Below are positions 1 to 8,671 of a stretch of DNA of 52,784 nucleotides, in pieces; position 1 is the stretch's first letter; each line of letters opens with the position of its first letter. A program made the translations under genes and the position numbers. The notes beneath the pieces were generated by a model that worked only from the letters and a program-made list of their open reading frames with translations, had not been told where the DNA came from and did no database searches. Where the stretch lies: positions 1-52,784 of the forward strand of contig JAUYHD010000034.1 in the NCBI GenBank assembly GCA_030690215.1, written 5' to 3'. The stretch comes from a bacterium. Its GTDB lineage: Bacteria > Patescibacteriota > Minisyncoccia > 1-14-0-10-42-19.

Positions 1-1
1 C

Positions 2-289
2 GAAACGAACTTCTTCGGTTCTCTTACGGAAAAAGCAGTGCAGAAATTCCAGAAAAAATACGGCGTAGCTCTTGAGGGTGATCCAGGGTTTGGATTTGTG
101 GGACCAAAAACGCGTGTAAAGCTACAAGAAGTGTTTGGGGGTATAATGCCCGACGTTTCTATCCCGCCATCGGTAGAAGTGCCCTCGTCAAGTTCCGCTA
201 CTGATACAGCGACAGTGCAAGCGCAAATCGATGCGGCGCAAGCGCAATTAAATCTGTTACTTCAGCAATTAGAAGCACTTTCGCAATAG
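2..289 (+). CDS. Peptidoglycan-binding domain protein, C-terminal end (partial)
   Basis: The frame is open from the window edge, so the start lies upstream; an internal GTG at 38 is not needed as a start. The visible N-terminal part, FGSLTEKAVQKFQKKYG followed by GFVGPKTRVKLQEVFG, is the end of a PG_binding_1 three-helix repeat (pattern FGxxTxxAVxxFQ), which in known families binds cell-wall peptidoglycan. It is followed by a Pro/Ser/Val-rich linker and a Gln/Ala/Leu-rich helix that may form a coiled coil. The domain is usually a C-terminal wall anchor on secreted proteins; what precedes it cannot be seen. A hairpin terminator follows at 315-360. Confidence 0.8.
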   Translation, partial: ETNFFGSLTEKAVQKFQKKYGVALEGDPGFGFVGPKTRVKLQEVFGGIMPDVSIPPSVEVPSSSSATDTATVQAQIDAAQAQLNLLLQQLEALSQ

Positions 290-314
290 AAGCCGAATAA
301 TATTTACACATAAG

Positions 315-360
315 AACGCGCGGTGTATGATAACAAGCATCATCGCGCGTTTTTTATTTT
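315..360 (+). terminator. Rho-independent terminator
   Basis: The 8-bp stem AACGCGCG/CGCGCGTT encloses a smaller ATGAT/ATCAT hairpin and is followed by a T-rich run. It closes the unit of the peptidoglycan-binding protein. Confidence 0.8.
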
Positions 361-390
361 CGTCCGCAGATTTTTATTGCCAATGAGCGT

Positions 391-1374
391 ATGTTGATTA
401 CTGCAAATTATCATTATATCCGTCATTCCTTCGATCTTCCGTATCCGAGTATTTGCGGCGTTACTCCTGATCAATTTAAAAAACAACTTATTATTCTTTC
501 GCGCTTCGGCGCGTTTATACACCCGCTACAACTCAAAGAGGCGATTGAACAAGGAACATCAATTCCTTCTCACTCATTATTTGTTACGTTTGACGACGGC
601 TTGCGCGAACAATATGAGTTAGCGCTTCCCATTCTTGATGAACTTGGCATTCCGGCTCTTTTTTTCGTTATTACGGGCGTGCTTTCAGAAAAAAAAGTTT
701 CTCCTGTCCATAAAATCCACTTATTACGAAGTGTTATTCCGCCTGGAGTACTTCTTGCTCGTATAGTTTCATATGCAGAAGCAATCGGGGGCATTGCCCC
801 GCTTACAAAAGAAGAAGAGGAACGCGCGATGTTCCATTATGATTATGAACCACCCGATGTCGCGCGTCTGAAATATGTACTCAATTTTAAGTGTGCGTCT
901 GCCGCACATCAGCAAATAATTGACCGTATATTTCAGGAACATTTTGATGAAAAGAAAGTATACACGGAACTCTATATGAATGAGGCACAATTGGCCGATC
1001 TCGCGCATCGCCATTTTTTAGGAAGTCATGGCTATGAGCATGTGCCGCACGCGTCTCTTTCGGATGAAGCGCTTCGTTCCTCTCTTCATAAATCCTTTTC
1101 ATATTTTTCGCGTATTCCGTATACCCCGTTTGCAATAAGCTACCCGTATGGGAGCCGTGAGGCATGCGGCGGGAATCTTTCGCGTTTTGCGCGTGATGCG
1201 GGATTTGTGTATGGCTTTACAATGGAGAAAGCGGGAGCGGATTCTTTTAAAAATCCATTGTTGCTTCCTCGGTTTGATTGCATTGATCTTCCCGGAGGGA
1301 AAAATAATACGTTCGGGGATGCCCCGCTTTTCTCTTCGGTGCAGCCTGCGTCGTGGTTTGATGGACATAGCTGA
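391..1374 (+). CDS. Polysaccharide deacetylase family protein (NodB fold)
   Basis: 327 aa. The NodB signature is visible: TFDDG at residues 66-70 supplies the catalytic base and a metal-binding Asp, SHGYEH at about 212-217 is the H-x3-H metal site, and SYPYG follows at about 250. Family members remove N- or O-acetyl groups from polysaccharides in a divalent-metal reaction. No signal peptide is seen, so it may act on a cytoplasmic, lipid-linked or nucleotide-linked glycan intermediate rather than on the wall. The ATG at 391 is about 30 bp after the preceding terminator and opens a run of glycan genes. The substrate cannot be told from sequence. Confidence 0.85.
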   Translation: MLITANYHYIRHSFDLPYPSICGVTPDQFKKQLIILSRFGAFIHPLQLKEAIEQGTSIPSHSLFVTFDDGLREQYELALPILDELGIPALFFVITGVLSEKKVSPVHKIHLLRSVIPPGVLLARIVSYAEAIGGIAPLTKEEEERAMFHYDYEPPDVARLKYVLNFKCASAAHQQIIDRIFQEHFDEKKVYTELYMNEAQLADLAHRHFLGSHGYEHVPHASLSDEALRSSLHKSFSYFSRIPYTPFAISYPYGSREACGGNLSRFARDAGFVYGFTMEKAGADSFKNPLLLPRFDCIDLPGGKNNTFGDAPLFSSVQPASWFDGHS

Positions 1375-1434
1375 ATATGAAAGAGAGAAAGCGATGCGTG
1401 GCATTTCATTATTTTTTTTATATAGTATGTACAT

Positions 1435-2208
1435 ATGCGTGAAATAAAAGAACAAAAAGAAACAGGAACTTTATATGGTACGCTTTTTACGAACTATGAC
1501 AGCGCGTTGTTTGAAGATTCTGTTGAATTATTTTTTGAGCGACATAAGAAATGGGGGATTGATTTGGACTGGTTTAAAGACAAGGTGTGTCTTGATGCCG
1601 GCTGCGGCGGGGGGCGGTTTGTGGTTGCGTTGTCGCGGTTAGGAGCGCGCGAGGTAAAAGGCATAGACATTAGCGAGGAAGCGGTATCTGCGGCAAACAA
1701 GAGGGTACGTGAACGAAATCTTTCTCAAGCAGAGGCAACGGTCGCATCCGTGCTTGCTATACCGTATCCTGACAATTACTTTGATTATGTCGTATGCAGC
1801 GGCGTTATTCATCACACTCCTGATCCGTACAAAGGATTCCAAGAATTGGCGCGAGTTCTTAAGCCAAACGGAAAATTGTTTTTTTCTGTATACGGCGCGG
1901 GCGGCTTGGCATGGTTTTTGCAGGTAGATATATGGCGCTTTTCGATATGTAAGATTGTGCCATTTTCGATTATGGAGAAGATATGGAAGTTTGTCGGGGT
2001 CCCTGCAAACAAACGGTACAATTATCTTGATAATCTCTATGTTCCGTATTGTTTCCGATATACCGAACACGAAATAAGACGGTGGCTCACACAGGCGCAA
2101 TTCCATAATCTGAAAAGGGTAAAGTTCGAACGGTATGATTATGAAAAAGTATCTTCCCGCATTCTGTACGGGGAAGGGTGGATACAATTTTATGCCGATA
2201 AAAAATAA
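1435..2208 (+). CDS. Class I SAM-dependent methyltransferase
   Basis: 257 aa. The SAM-binding motif I, LDAGCGGGRF, lies near residue 45-54; the acidic end of strand beta-2 is GIDIS and the motif IV/V region is SGVIHHTPDP followed by RVLKPNGKLF. This is the Methyltransf_11 pattern. The C-terminal half is variable and probably determines the acceptor. A TATAGT box lies about 8-14 nt before the ATG at 1435. Sitting between a deacetylase and a formyltransferase, it probably modifies a sugar or glycan, although small-molecule methylation cannot be excluded. Confidence 0.85.
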   Translation: MREIKEQKETGTLYGTLFTNYDSALFEDSVELFFERHKKWGIDLDWFKDKVCLDAGCGGGRFVVALSRLGAREVKGIDISEEAVSAANKRVRERNLSQAEATVASVLAIPYPDNYFDYVVCSGVIHHTPDPYKGFQELARVLKPNGKLFFSVYGAGGLAWFLQVDIWRFSICKIVPFSIMEKIWKFVGVPANKRYNYLDNLYVPYCFRYTEHEIRRWLTQAQFHNLKRVKFERYDYEKVSSRILYGEGWIQFYADKK

Positions 2209-2218
2209 TACAACCGCT

Positions 2219-3013
2219 ATGAATGTCGTTATATTTACAAGTAATGCCATTCGGCATATGTATGTCGCAAATATGCTCGCAGAACGGGCAGACCGCGCGC
2301 TTATTGTGTCAGAATGCAAGCCGCATGACACGCTTTCTTTTGAGGGCGACAAGACTTCCGTCCAAAAGCATTTTCAGCTTCGCTACGAAACAGAGCGCGC
2401 GTTTTTTGCGGGGCACGATGTATTCAGCGCATCCACGCTTCCTATACTGCACAAAGAAGTGAACATGCCGTATGTCTACGAAGTCGTAAAAAAATTCAAA
2501 CCGACCATGGCGTATGTCTTTGGTTCATGGATTATCAAGGATCCTCTGTTATCGCTTATTCCGCAAGGAAAATTCATAAATCTTCATTTGGGTCTTTCTC
2601 CGTACTATCGGGGATCAGGTACCAATTTTTGGCCTTTTGTAAATAAAGAACTTGAATATGTCGGGGCAACAATTCTTCATATTGATTCAGGTATTGATAC
2701 GGGGGATATTCTGGCGCATGTGGTCCCTCAATTTGAAGAGAATGATACGGTTCATACCATTGGGTGCAAGGTGATCCGAGAGAGTGCGCGCACACTCGTT
2801 CATGTTATGGGCATGGTGCGCGCGGGTAAAACGCTTCCGCGCACGCCTCAGTGGGAAGTGCAAGAGAGTCATTATTATCGGTCGCGTGATTTTAACGAAG
2901 AGGCGCTTGCGCGCTATTATGAAAATCTTCACGGCGGCATGATAGGAGAATATATTCGAGCGCCAAAAAAGTCTCCCCGCCTCATATTCTTAGAAGATGA
3001 ACCGCGTATATAG
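2219..3013 (+). CDS. Formyltransferase family protein (probable sugar N-formyltransferase)
   Basis: 264 aa from the ATG at 2219. That start is preferred over in-frame upstream codons at 2135 and 2192 because MNVVIFTSN begins the first beta strand. The formyl_trans_N core is clear: INLHLGLSPYYRG carries the Asn-x-His pair, and HIDSGIDTGDIL carries the catalytic Asp seen in Fmt and in amino-sugar formyltransferases. It lacks the C-terminal tRNA-binding domain of Met-tRNA formyltransferase, so an NDP-amino-sugar acceptor using 10-formyl-tetrahydrofolate is more likely. It abuts the next gene by one base. Confidence 0.8.
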   Translation: MNVVIFTSNAIRHMYVANMLAERADRALIVSECKPHDTLSFEGDKTSVQKHFQLRYETERAFFAGHDVFSASTLPILHKEVNMPYVYEVVKKFKPTMAYVFGSWIIKDPLLSLIPQGKFINLHLGLSPYYRGSGTNFWPFVNKELEYVGATILHIDSGIDTGDILAHVVPQFEENDTVHTIGCKVIRESARTLVHVMGMVRAGKTLPRTPQWEVQESHYYRSRDFNEEALARYYENLHGGMIGEYIRAPKKSPRLIFLEDEPRI

Positions 3014-3014
3014 C

Positions 3015-4364
3015 ATGAAGACCGTTTTTCTTTTTATTGGGAATCCCGTATATGCGTCTGATTTGCTGCGCACCGATTATATCGCCTATCTTGCCTCGCA
3101 ATTTCGTGTGGTCGTGTTTTTGCCCGAAGCGATGCGAATAGATACATATCCCGCTTTTCCGACGGTAGAATATCGTTCTCTTCCTCTATATAACAAGCGT
3201 CTTTGGGCATACGCCAAAGAATTCCGTTTAACGTTAAATCGCGTTAATGAAACATGGGCGGAAACTCTTTTTAACCGCGAACGATTTGATGTTCAGCATA
3301 GGCGGACACTGCGTATCATAGCGCGCGTGTTCCCGCGTGGTCTTATACGGAATGCCCTGTTTACTTTTTTTGAAAACTTTTTTACGCGCAAACTTCCTGA
3401 ACTTGGAAAAGCGGTAGGAGAGCTCTCTCCGGCGCTTTTTTTGGTTCCGGCGCCCGGGCTCAATCCCTTTGAGGCGCAAGCGGTCATACAGGCAAAAAAA
3501 TTTAAGATTCCGAGTGTCGCGATAAATTTTAGCTGGGATAATTTGACGTCCAATTTTTCGCATGTGCGCAAGACCGATTATATTATTTGCTGGAATGATC
3601 TTGAGTATAAAGACGCGCTTTCTTTGCACGGCTACAAAAAATCTTCCGCATTCATATCGGGTCCGATTCGTTTTGACCGTTATTTTCGCGATACAGAAAA
3701 GCATATGACCCGAGAGCAGTTTCTTTTAGAAAAGGGCCTTGACCCTAAAAAAAAGACGCTTCTTTTTACGAGCGTGACAAAAAATTATCCATTTCAAAAA
3801 GATTTGGTTCGGCGTATCGTTGCCCTTCGCAACACGGGGGCTATCCGGGGATGCCCGAATATCTTTCTGCGCGTGCATCCTCTTGATACCATTGAGACAT
3901 ATAATGAATTTCGTAGCATCCCTTATTTTTATATAGAAAAAGCAGGGCAAGAATATATTGGGAGCACAGGGAAGACATACGTAGAAATGTCAGAGAAAGA
4001 TCTTATAAATTTAAAGCGCACATTGCTTTACGCTGATTGCAATATGAATCATGTCTCCACTATTACGATAGAAGCGTCTATTGTTGATACCCCTGTCGTT
4101 AATATTACGTTTGATGATATATATGGCTTGATGTATAAACAACGTCATTACGCCCCCGTGCTGGAACACAAGGCCGCTATTCTTGCAAAGACTGACGACG
4201 AATTGGCATACGCGCTAAATCGCTATTTTGAAGATCCGTCACTCCATAGAGAAGGGCGCAAAAATTTAGTCCGCGATTTTATTCCCTATCAGGATGGTTT
4301 GAGCTACAAAAGGAATGTTGAAGTTCTGCATTCCATTATTTCTTCCATAACTCCTAACTCATAA
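3015..4364 (+). CDS. GT-B-like surface carbohydrate protein, paralog 1
   Basis: 449 aa from the ATG at 3015; a start at 2997 would overlap the upstream gene. This is the first of three paralogs in the window, with those at 7105 and 8672. The shared signature is a strand-loop reading NFSWDNLTSN, then IICWNDLEYKDA, FISGPIRFDRYF, LLFTSVTKNYPF, IFLRVHPLD and a C-terminal DPSLHREGRKNLVRDF. The two-lobed layout with a late acidic/His loop resembles CDP-glycerol glycerophosphotransferase or capsule GT-B enzymes. No transmembrane segment is seen. The likely role is transfer of a sugar or polyol phosphate during surface-polymer assembly; donor and acceptor are unknown. Confidence 0.6.
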   Translation: MKTVFLFIGNPVYASDLLRTDYIAYLASQFRVVVFLPEAMRIDTYPAFPTVEYRSLPLYNKRLWAYAKEFRLTLNRVNETWAETLFNRERFDVQHRRTLRIIARVFPRGLIRNALFTFFENFFTRKLPELGKAVGELSPALFLVPAPGLNPFEAQAVIQAKKFKIPSVAINFSWDNLTSNFSHVRKTDYIICWNDLEYKDALSLHGYKKSSAFISGPIRFDRYFRDTEKHMTREQFLLEKGLDPKKKTLLFTSVTKNYPFQKDLVRRIVALRNTGAIRGCPNIFLRVHPLDTIETYNEFRSIPYFYIEKAGQEYIGSTGKTYVEMSEKDLINLKRTLLYADCNMNHVSTITIEASIVDTPVVNITFDDIYGLMYKQRHYAPVLEHKAAILAKTDDELAYALNRYFEDPSLHREGRKNLVRDFIPYQDGLSYKRNVEVLHSIISSITPNS

Positions 4365-4394
4365 CTTATTACTTATTACTCATAACTCGTCACC

Positions 4395-6242
4395 ATGTGT
4401 GCAATAATCGGCTACATAGGAAAACCAATAAATAAAGCAATCTTTGAAAAAGCCCGTGATGCTATGGCGCATAGGGGCCCGGATGATAAGGGCGTCTATT
4501 ACGATGAATCGTGTCCTTGTGCGTTAGGGCATCGCCGTCTTTCTATTCTTGATTTGTCTCAAGCGGGTCGCCAACCCATGGTGTCTTCCGATGGACGATA
4601 TGTCATTGTTTTTAATGGAGAGATATTTAATTATCTTGAATTGAAAAAAGAACTTTCCTCATACTCTTTTCATTCGCAGAGCGATACCGAAGTGCTCCTT
4701 GCCGCGTTCATCACATGGGGAGAGGCATGTCTCCAAAAATTCAACGGCCAATTTGCGTTTGCTATATACGATACCCGCACGCAAGAATTATTTTGCGCGC
4801 GCGATCATCTTGGTATTAAACCGTTTTTTTATACGACGAAAGATGGCGCGTTTGCGTTTGCTTCAGAAATTAAAGGATTGCTCGCGCTTGGCGTAGAAGC
4901 AAAACCGAATAATCGGATGATATATGATTATCTTGCGTTGAGTATGTATGACCATACGCAGGAAACATTTTTTGAACATATCATGTCTTTGCCTGCGGGG
5001 CACTTTCTTCGATATGCGGGCGGACGAATTGTCATACAATCGTATTGGGATCTCAAAAATAGAGATGAGAGTATTTCTCAATCCTATAAAAAGGGGGAGG
5101 CGGTAGAGCGATTGCAGTTTTTATTGCAGGATGCGCTTCGCCTGCAGTTTCGAAGCGATGTGCCGGTGGGACTCAATCTTTCAAGCGGCATTGATTCAAA
5201 CGCGCTCTTGTATTTTTCACAACATATATATACTCATCCGCTTCATTTATTTACGTCATGTGTTGCAGACGAGGGCTTGAATGAATGCGCTCTTCTTGAG
5301 GGCCGACTTTTAGAAGATGAAAAAAATCGCTGGCATACCGATTTTTTACGCCACACAGATATAGCGCCTCTTGCAGATGAAGTGCTCGCCACACAAGACC
5401 AGCCATACGGAGGCATGCCGACAATCGCGAATTATCATATGTATAGGGAAACGCAACATCAGGGAGGCGTAAAAGTTATTCTTGAGGGACAGGGGGTGGA
5501 CGAAATACTTGCCGGGTACAGTTATTATTTGCCCGCGTATTATCGCGATGCAATGAGGCGGCGTGATTTTTACGTTGTGTGGCCCTATTTCAAAATGATG
5601 AGGCAGGATGGAGCCGGGTGGTGGCAGGCGCTTTCTTCGTTGTCGTCGCTTCTTTTTACGCGTGAAGGGCGGAGTCAGGATTTAAGCAAAGAGAGCGGAA
5701 CGAATATCGTATCACAGGCGCTTAGGCGCGAATATGAAGGAGAAAAAAGAGGCAAATACGCCGAACCGTTTTCTTCCTCGCTTTTAAATGCGCAATATCG
5801 CGATCTTACATCCACGAAACTTCCGCGCGTGCTTCGGTTTAACGATCACGCGAGTATGGCATTTTCTAAAGAGTTGCGTGTTCCGTTTCTTGATAGACGC
5901 ATTGTGGAATTTTGCTTTTTTGCGCCTCCGTTATTAAAAATAAAAACAAAGTATCATAAGGTTTTGTTGCGGAAGGCGGTTCAGCCGTACATTCCTGATT
6001 CCATGAAGCGCAACCCCAAAGTGGGATTTGGGGCATTCCAGACAAAGTGGTTTCGTGCTTATTTTAAAGAATTTGTGTATAGCATTATTACTTCCCACGC
6101 ATTTCAGAATAGGCCATATTTTGACCACGATGCGTTGCAAAAACAGACAGACGCATTTTTCGCGGGAGACGCTCCAAACTCCTTTTTCTTGTGGCAGGCG
6201 ATTAATCTTGATATGTGGTTCCGCAGATTTATTGAAAAATAA
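4395..6242 (+). CDS. asnB: Asparagine synthase (glutamine-hydrolysing)
   Basis: 615 aa, usual length. Cys2 (MCAIIGYIG) is the Ntn glutaminase nucleophile; HRGPDD and NGEIFNY belong to the glutamine site. The synthetase domain has the PP-loop as SSGIDS at 263-268 (usually SGGxDS), and later EGQGVDEILAGY and ELRVPFLDRR. Glutamine-derived ammonia is passed to a carboxylate activated with ATP. Within glycan loci AsnB paralogs often amidate uronic acids or other carboxylates rather than make free asparagine, so the substrate is open. A REP-like palindrome and a RAYT gene follow directly. Confidence 0.9.
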   Translation: MCAIIGYIGKPINKAIFEKARDAMAHRGPDDKGVYYDESCPCALGHRRLSILDLSQAGRQPMVSSDGRYVIVFNGEIFNYLELKKELSSYSFHSQSDTEVLLAAFITWGEACLQKFNGQFAFAIYDTRTQELFCARDHLGIKPFFYTTKDGAFAFASEIKGLLALGVEAKPNNRMIYDYLALSMYDHTQETFFEHIMSLPAGHFLRYAGGRIVIQSYWDLKNRDESISQSYKKGEAVERLQFLLQDALRLQFRSDVPVGLNLSSGIDSNALLYFSQHIYTHPLHLFTSCVADEGLNECALLEGRLLEDEKNRWHTDFLRHTDIAPLADEVLATQDQPYGGMPTIANYHMYRETQHQGGVKVILEGQGVDEILAGYSYYLPAYYRDAMRRRDFYVVWPYFKMMRQDGAGWWQALSSLSSLLFTREGRSQDLSKESGTNIVSQALRREYEGEKRGKYAEPFSSSLLNAQYRDLTSTKLPRVLRFNDHASMAFSKELRVPFLDRRIVEFCFFAPPLLKIKTKYHKVLLRKAVQPYIPDSMKRNPKVGFGAFQTKWFRAYFKEFVYSIITSHAFQNRPYFDHDALQKQTDAFFAGDAPNSFFLWQAINLDMWFRRFIEK

Positions 6243-6260
6243 TTACCATTATCAAACTAT

Positions 6261-6277
6261 TAAACACCGAGTGTTTA
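6261..6277. repeat. REP-like palindrome, copy 1
   Basis: TAAACAC-CGA-GTGTTTA, a perfect stem with a 3-nt loop just upstream of the RAYT transposase start. The same core recurs at 6472, 6969, 19766, 52550, 52571 and 52606. Confidence 0.85.
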
Positions 6278-6297
6278 GTAATTGGTAGAATCTGAGT

Positions 6298-6969
6298 ATG
6301 AGAAATATAATTATAGCCCCAGAAGAGCACTATCATATTTTGAATAGAGGAAATAACAAACAACCGATATTTTTGGACGACCACGATCGGGCTCGATTTC
6401 TTTTTCTTATCCTTTATTTTCAGTCGTCCGTCATTGTTCTTAATGTTTCGTACCATATTCTTCATTTTATGAAACACTCGGTGTTTAATATTTCTAGAAA
6501 TATGAAAAAGGAGATATTCGAAAATCGGTATATTGATCTTGTGAATTTTGCGCTTATGCCGAACCATTTTCATCTCACTATTCAAGAACGAAAAGAGGGT
6601 GGTACCGCAAGATATATGCAGCGTGTGCTTAATGGATATACAAAATATTTTAATGCAAAATATAAAAAATCTGGCCATCTATTTCAGGGTCCGTATAAGG
6701 CGATACATATCAGCCACGATCGACAGCTTCTCTATCTTTCCGCATATATCCATAGCAACCCAAAAGAATTACAAAAATGGAGCAGAAAACCAGAAGCATA
6801 CCCCTGGTCAAGTTATCAAGATTATACGCAGAAAAACCGCCGGGGTAGTTTATTGCAAATGGGGATTATCACAGAGCAATTTCCACATGTTAAAAAATAC
6901 AGAGATTTTGTTGAAACAAGTGGCGCAAAGAAACAGAATAAGTATTTGGGAGAAGAACACTATATTTAG
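6298..6969 (+). mobile_element. RAYT/Y1-type (IS200-like) transposase gene
   Basis: 223-aa reading frame. The HUH motif is MPNHFHL (His90, His92). The segment NGYTKYFNAKYKKSGHLFQG carries the tyrosine expected to attack DNA (Tyr114 or Tyr117). YIHSNPKEL and the C-terminal YPWSSYQDY are typical of REP-associated tyrosine transposases. These enzymes cleave and join single-stranded DNA at REP hairpins and are usually single-copy housekeeping-like genes rather than autonomous insertion sequences. Here REP-like palindromes flank the gene at 6261 and 6969, and a third lies inside the reading frame at 6472-6486 where it encodes KHSVF. It interrupts the glycan locus between asnB and a GT-B paralog. 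Confidence 0.9.
6472..6486. repeat. REP-like palindrome inside the RAYT coding sequence
   Basis: AAACAC-TCG-GTGTTT, the REP core in reverse orientation, read in frame as KHSVF in a variable segment before the HUH motif. Confidence 0.8.
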
Positions 6970-7003
6970 TAAAATACTAAACACCGAGTGTTTAGTATTT
7001 TAC
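6969..7003. repeat. REP-like palindrome, long copy downstream of RAYT
   Basis: A 16-bp perfect stem GTAAAATACTAAACAC with loop CGA. It begins at the last base of the transposase stop codon and may also stop transcription. Confidence 0.85.
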
Positions 7004-7023
7004 GTGGGGTGGGGGTGGGTTTG

Positions 7024-7066
7024 CCCCGTTAGATAGAGCATCGTAAGTCTTGCTCATCTAACGGGG
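7024..7066. repeat. Hairpin element beginning TTGCCCC
   Basis: CCCCGTTAGATAGAGC pairs with GCTCATCTAACGGGG with one bulged base and a loop of about 12 nt. Related TTGCCCC-headed hairpins occur at 15368 and 31889. Confidence 0.6.
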
Positions 7067-7104
7067 TTGACGAAAGCACGATTTTAGGGGAGAATACTGG
7101 ATAC

Positions 7105-8538
7105 GTGTCTATGGAAAAGGCGAAGAAAAAAACCATTGCAATCTCAAGTTTTCATACGCTCATTTCGCGTAATATTTTGCGTTCAGGTTTGTTGGAAGAA
7201 CTTCAAGGGAGAGTGAATATTGTTATTTTTTGTCCACAGCATAAGAAAGATTTTTTTAAAAATGAATTCGCGGGCGAGCATGTTTCCGTGGTGGGCGTTC
7301 CCGGTGTTTCTCTTTCACGGAGAGAACGAGTGGCGCGAACTATCGGTGCCGCCCTTCTTCCTACGTCAACCATTCAATTTAAAAAAAAAGCGAAATATTG
7401 GCGCGATAAAAAAAGAATACACTACATATTTTCGCTCGCATTACTTTCAACCATAGCGCGCCTAAAGCATACGCCCATATTGTTTCGACGATTGTTTTCA
7501 TCACTCTACGATCAGGATATTTTTGGCGCTTTTTTCCAGGCGTATCAACCGGACCTTGTGTTTTCTACGGACGTTCTTGATTGGAATGACGTTCGGATGC
7601 TCAAAGAAGCAAAGGCGCACGGTATAAAAACCGTAGGCATGGTTCGTTCTTGGGATAATCTTTCTAATAAGTCGCTTGTACCGGTTGCGGCTGATTCTTT
7701 TTTGGTAAACAATGATTTCACAAAAAAAGAACTGGTGGAATTTCACAACATACGCTTTAAAGATATTACCGTTGTCGGTATGCCGCAATTTGACTACTAC
7801 ATTGGATACCAGCCGACAGGAAGAAAAAAATTTTTTGAAAAATTAGGATTTGATCCCGGGCGTAACATTATTATGTTCGCGCCGATGGGCAATAAGTTTA
7901 TTGAAACCGATTGGCAGATGCTGCAATTGCTTCATGATAAAATATATGTAGGAGATATTCATGGGAGTCCCCAGATTTTAGTGCGGTTTCCCCCGGGGGA
8001 CGATTTTCGTCGCGACCAATTACGACTATCGGATAGGGTAAACATATATTTTGATAAGCCGGGTACTGCGTTTCAGAGTGAGAAGCGGAAAGATAATGAA
8101 TTAGGCAGAGAGGATATGATTCATCTTGCCGATTCTCTTTTCTATTCAGATGTGCTGGTAAATGCCGGTTCTTCCTTGTGCATTGATATCGCTGCGTTTG
8201 ACCGGCCGATTATATATCCCGAATTTGATGGGGGAACGGATGCCCCATATTTTCGGAGCGTGCGCCATTTTCCCGAATATCATCATTACAAACATCTGGT
8301 TATGAACAACGCGTGCAAAAACGTATCTTCTCCCGAAGAGCTTGTAGTATGGGTGAATCGGTATGTTGCGGATCCGTCACTTCATAGAGAGGAACGCAGA
8401 GCGCTTGTGCGGGCGCATTGCAGTAAGCACGACGGCAAAGCGCATACGCGGATTGCGTCTGTGCTTTTACAAATGCTGGAGAATGGATTTAGCGCTGCTC
8501 CCAGCAGCGTATTATATTCAAACAAACAGTATGATTAG
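7105..8538 (+). CDS. GT-B-like surface carbohydrate protein, paralog 2
   Basis: 477 aa from GTG at 7105, or 475 aa from ATG at 7111. The GTG lies 6 nt after an AATACT box, so both starts remain open. It shares with its paralogs PDLVFSTDVLDWNDV, VRSWDNLSNKS, VNNDFTKKELVEFH, VVGMPQFDYY, a strand-loop IIMFAPMG and a C-terminal DPSLHREERRALVR. The strongest match is to the 8672 paralog; the 3015 gene is more distant. No transmembrane helix is seen. A role as a GT-B or glycerophosphotransferase-like enzyme in surface polymer assembly is inferred from fold pattern and position only. Confidence 0.6.
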   Translation: MSMEKAKKKTIAISSFHTLISRNILRSGLLEELQGRVNIVIFCPQHKKDFFKNEFAGEHVSVVGVPGVSLSRRERVARTIGAALLPTSTIQFKKKAKYWRDKKRIHYIFSLALLSTIARLKHTPILFRRLFSSLYDQDIFGAFFQAYQPDLVFSTDVLDWNDVRMLKEAKAHGIKTVGMVRSWDNLSNKSLVPVAADSFLVNNDFTKKELVEFHNIRFKDITVVGMPQFDYYIGYQPTGRKKFFEKLGFDPGRNIIMFAPMGNKFIETDWQMLQLLHDKIYVGDIHGSPQILVRFPPGDDFRRDQLRLSDRVNIYFDKPGTAFQSEKRKDNELGREDMIHLADSLFYSDVLVNAGSSLCIDIAAFDRPIIYPEFDGGTDAPYFRSVRHFPEYHHYKHLVMNNACKNVSSPEELVVWVNRYVADPSLHREERRALVRAHCSKHDGKAHTRIASVLLQMLENGFSAAPSSVLYSNKQYD

Positions 8539-8555
8539 AATAGAAAAAATAACAT

Positions 8556-8647
8556 AATACGAACAATGCGAATTTTATACAAACACCACGAACATAATAT
8601 AAATGGGATCAGTTATTAATGCGCGTATTATTCGTAGTGTTCGTATT
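8556..8647. repeat. Imperfect inverted repeat between GT-B paralogs 2 and 3
   Basis: AATACGAACAATGCGAAT (8556-8573) is matched inversely by ATTCGTAGTGTTCGTATT (8630-8647), 15 of 18 positions, around an AT-rich 56-nt middle. The 133-bp gap holds no gene. Confidence 0.5.
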
Positions 8648-8671
8648 TGTTTGTGGCGTTAGTATTTTTTT

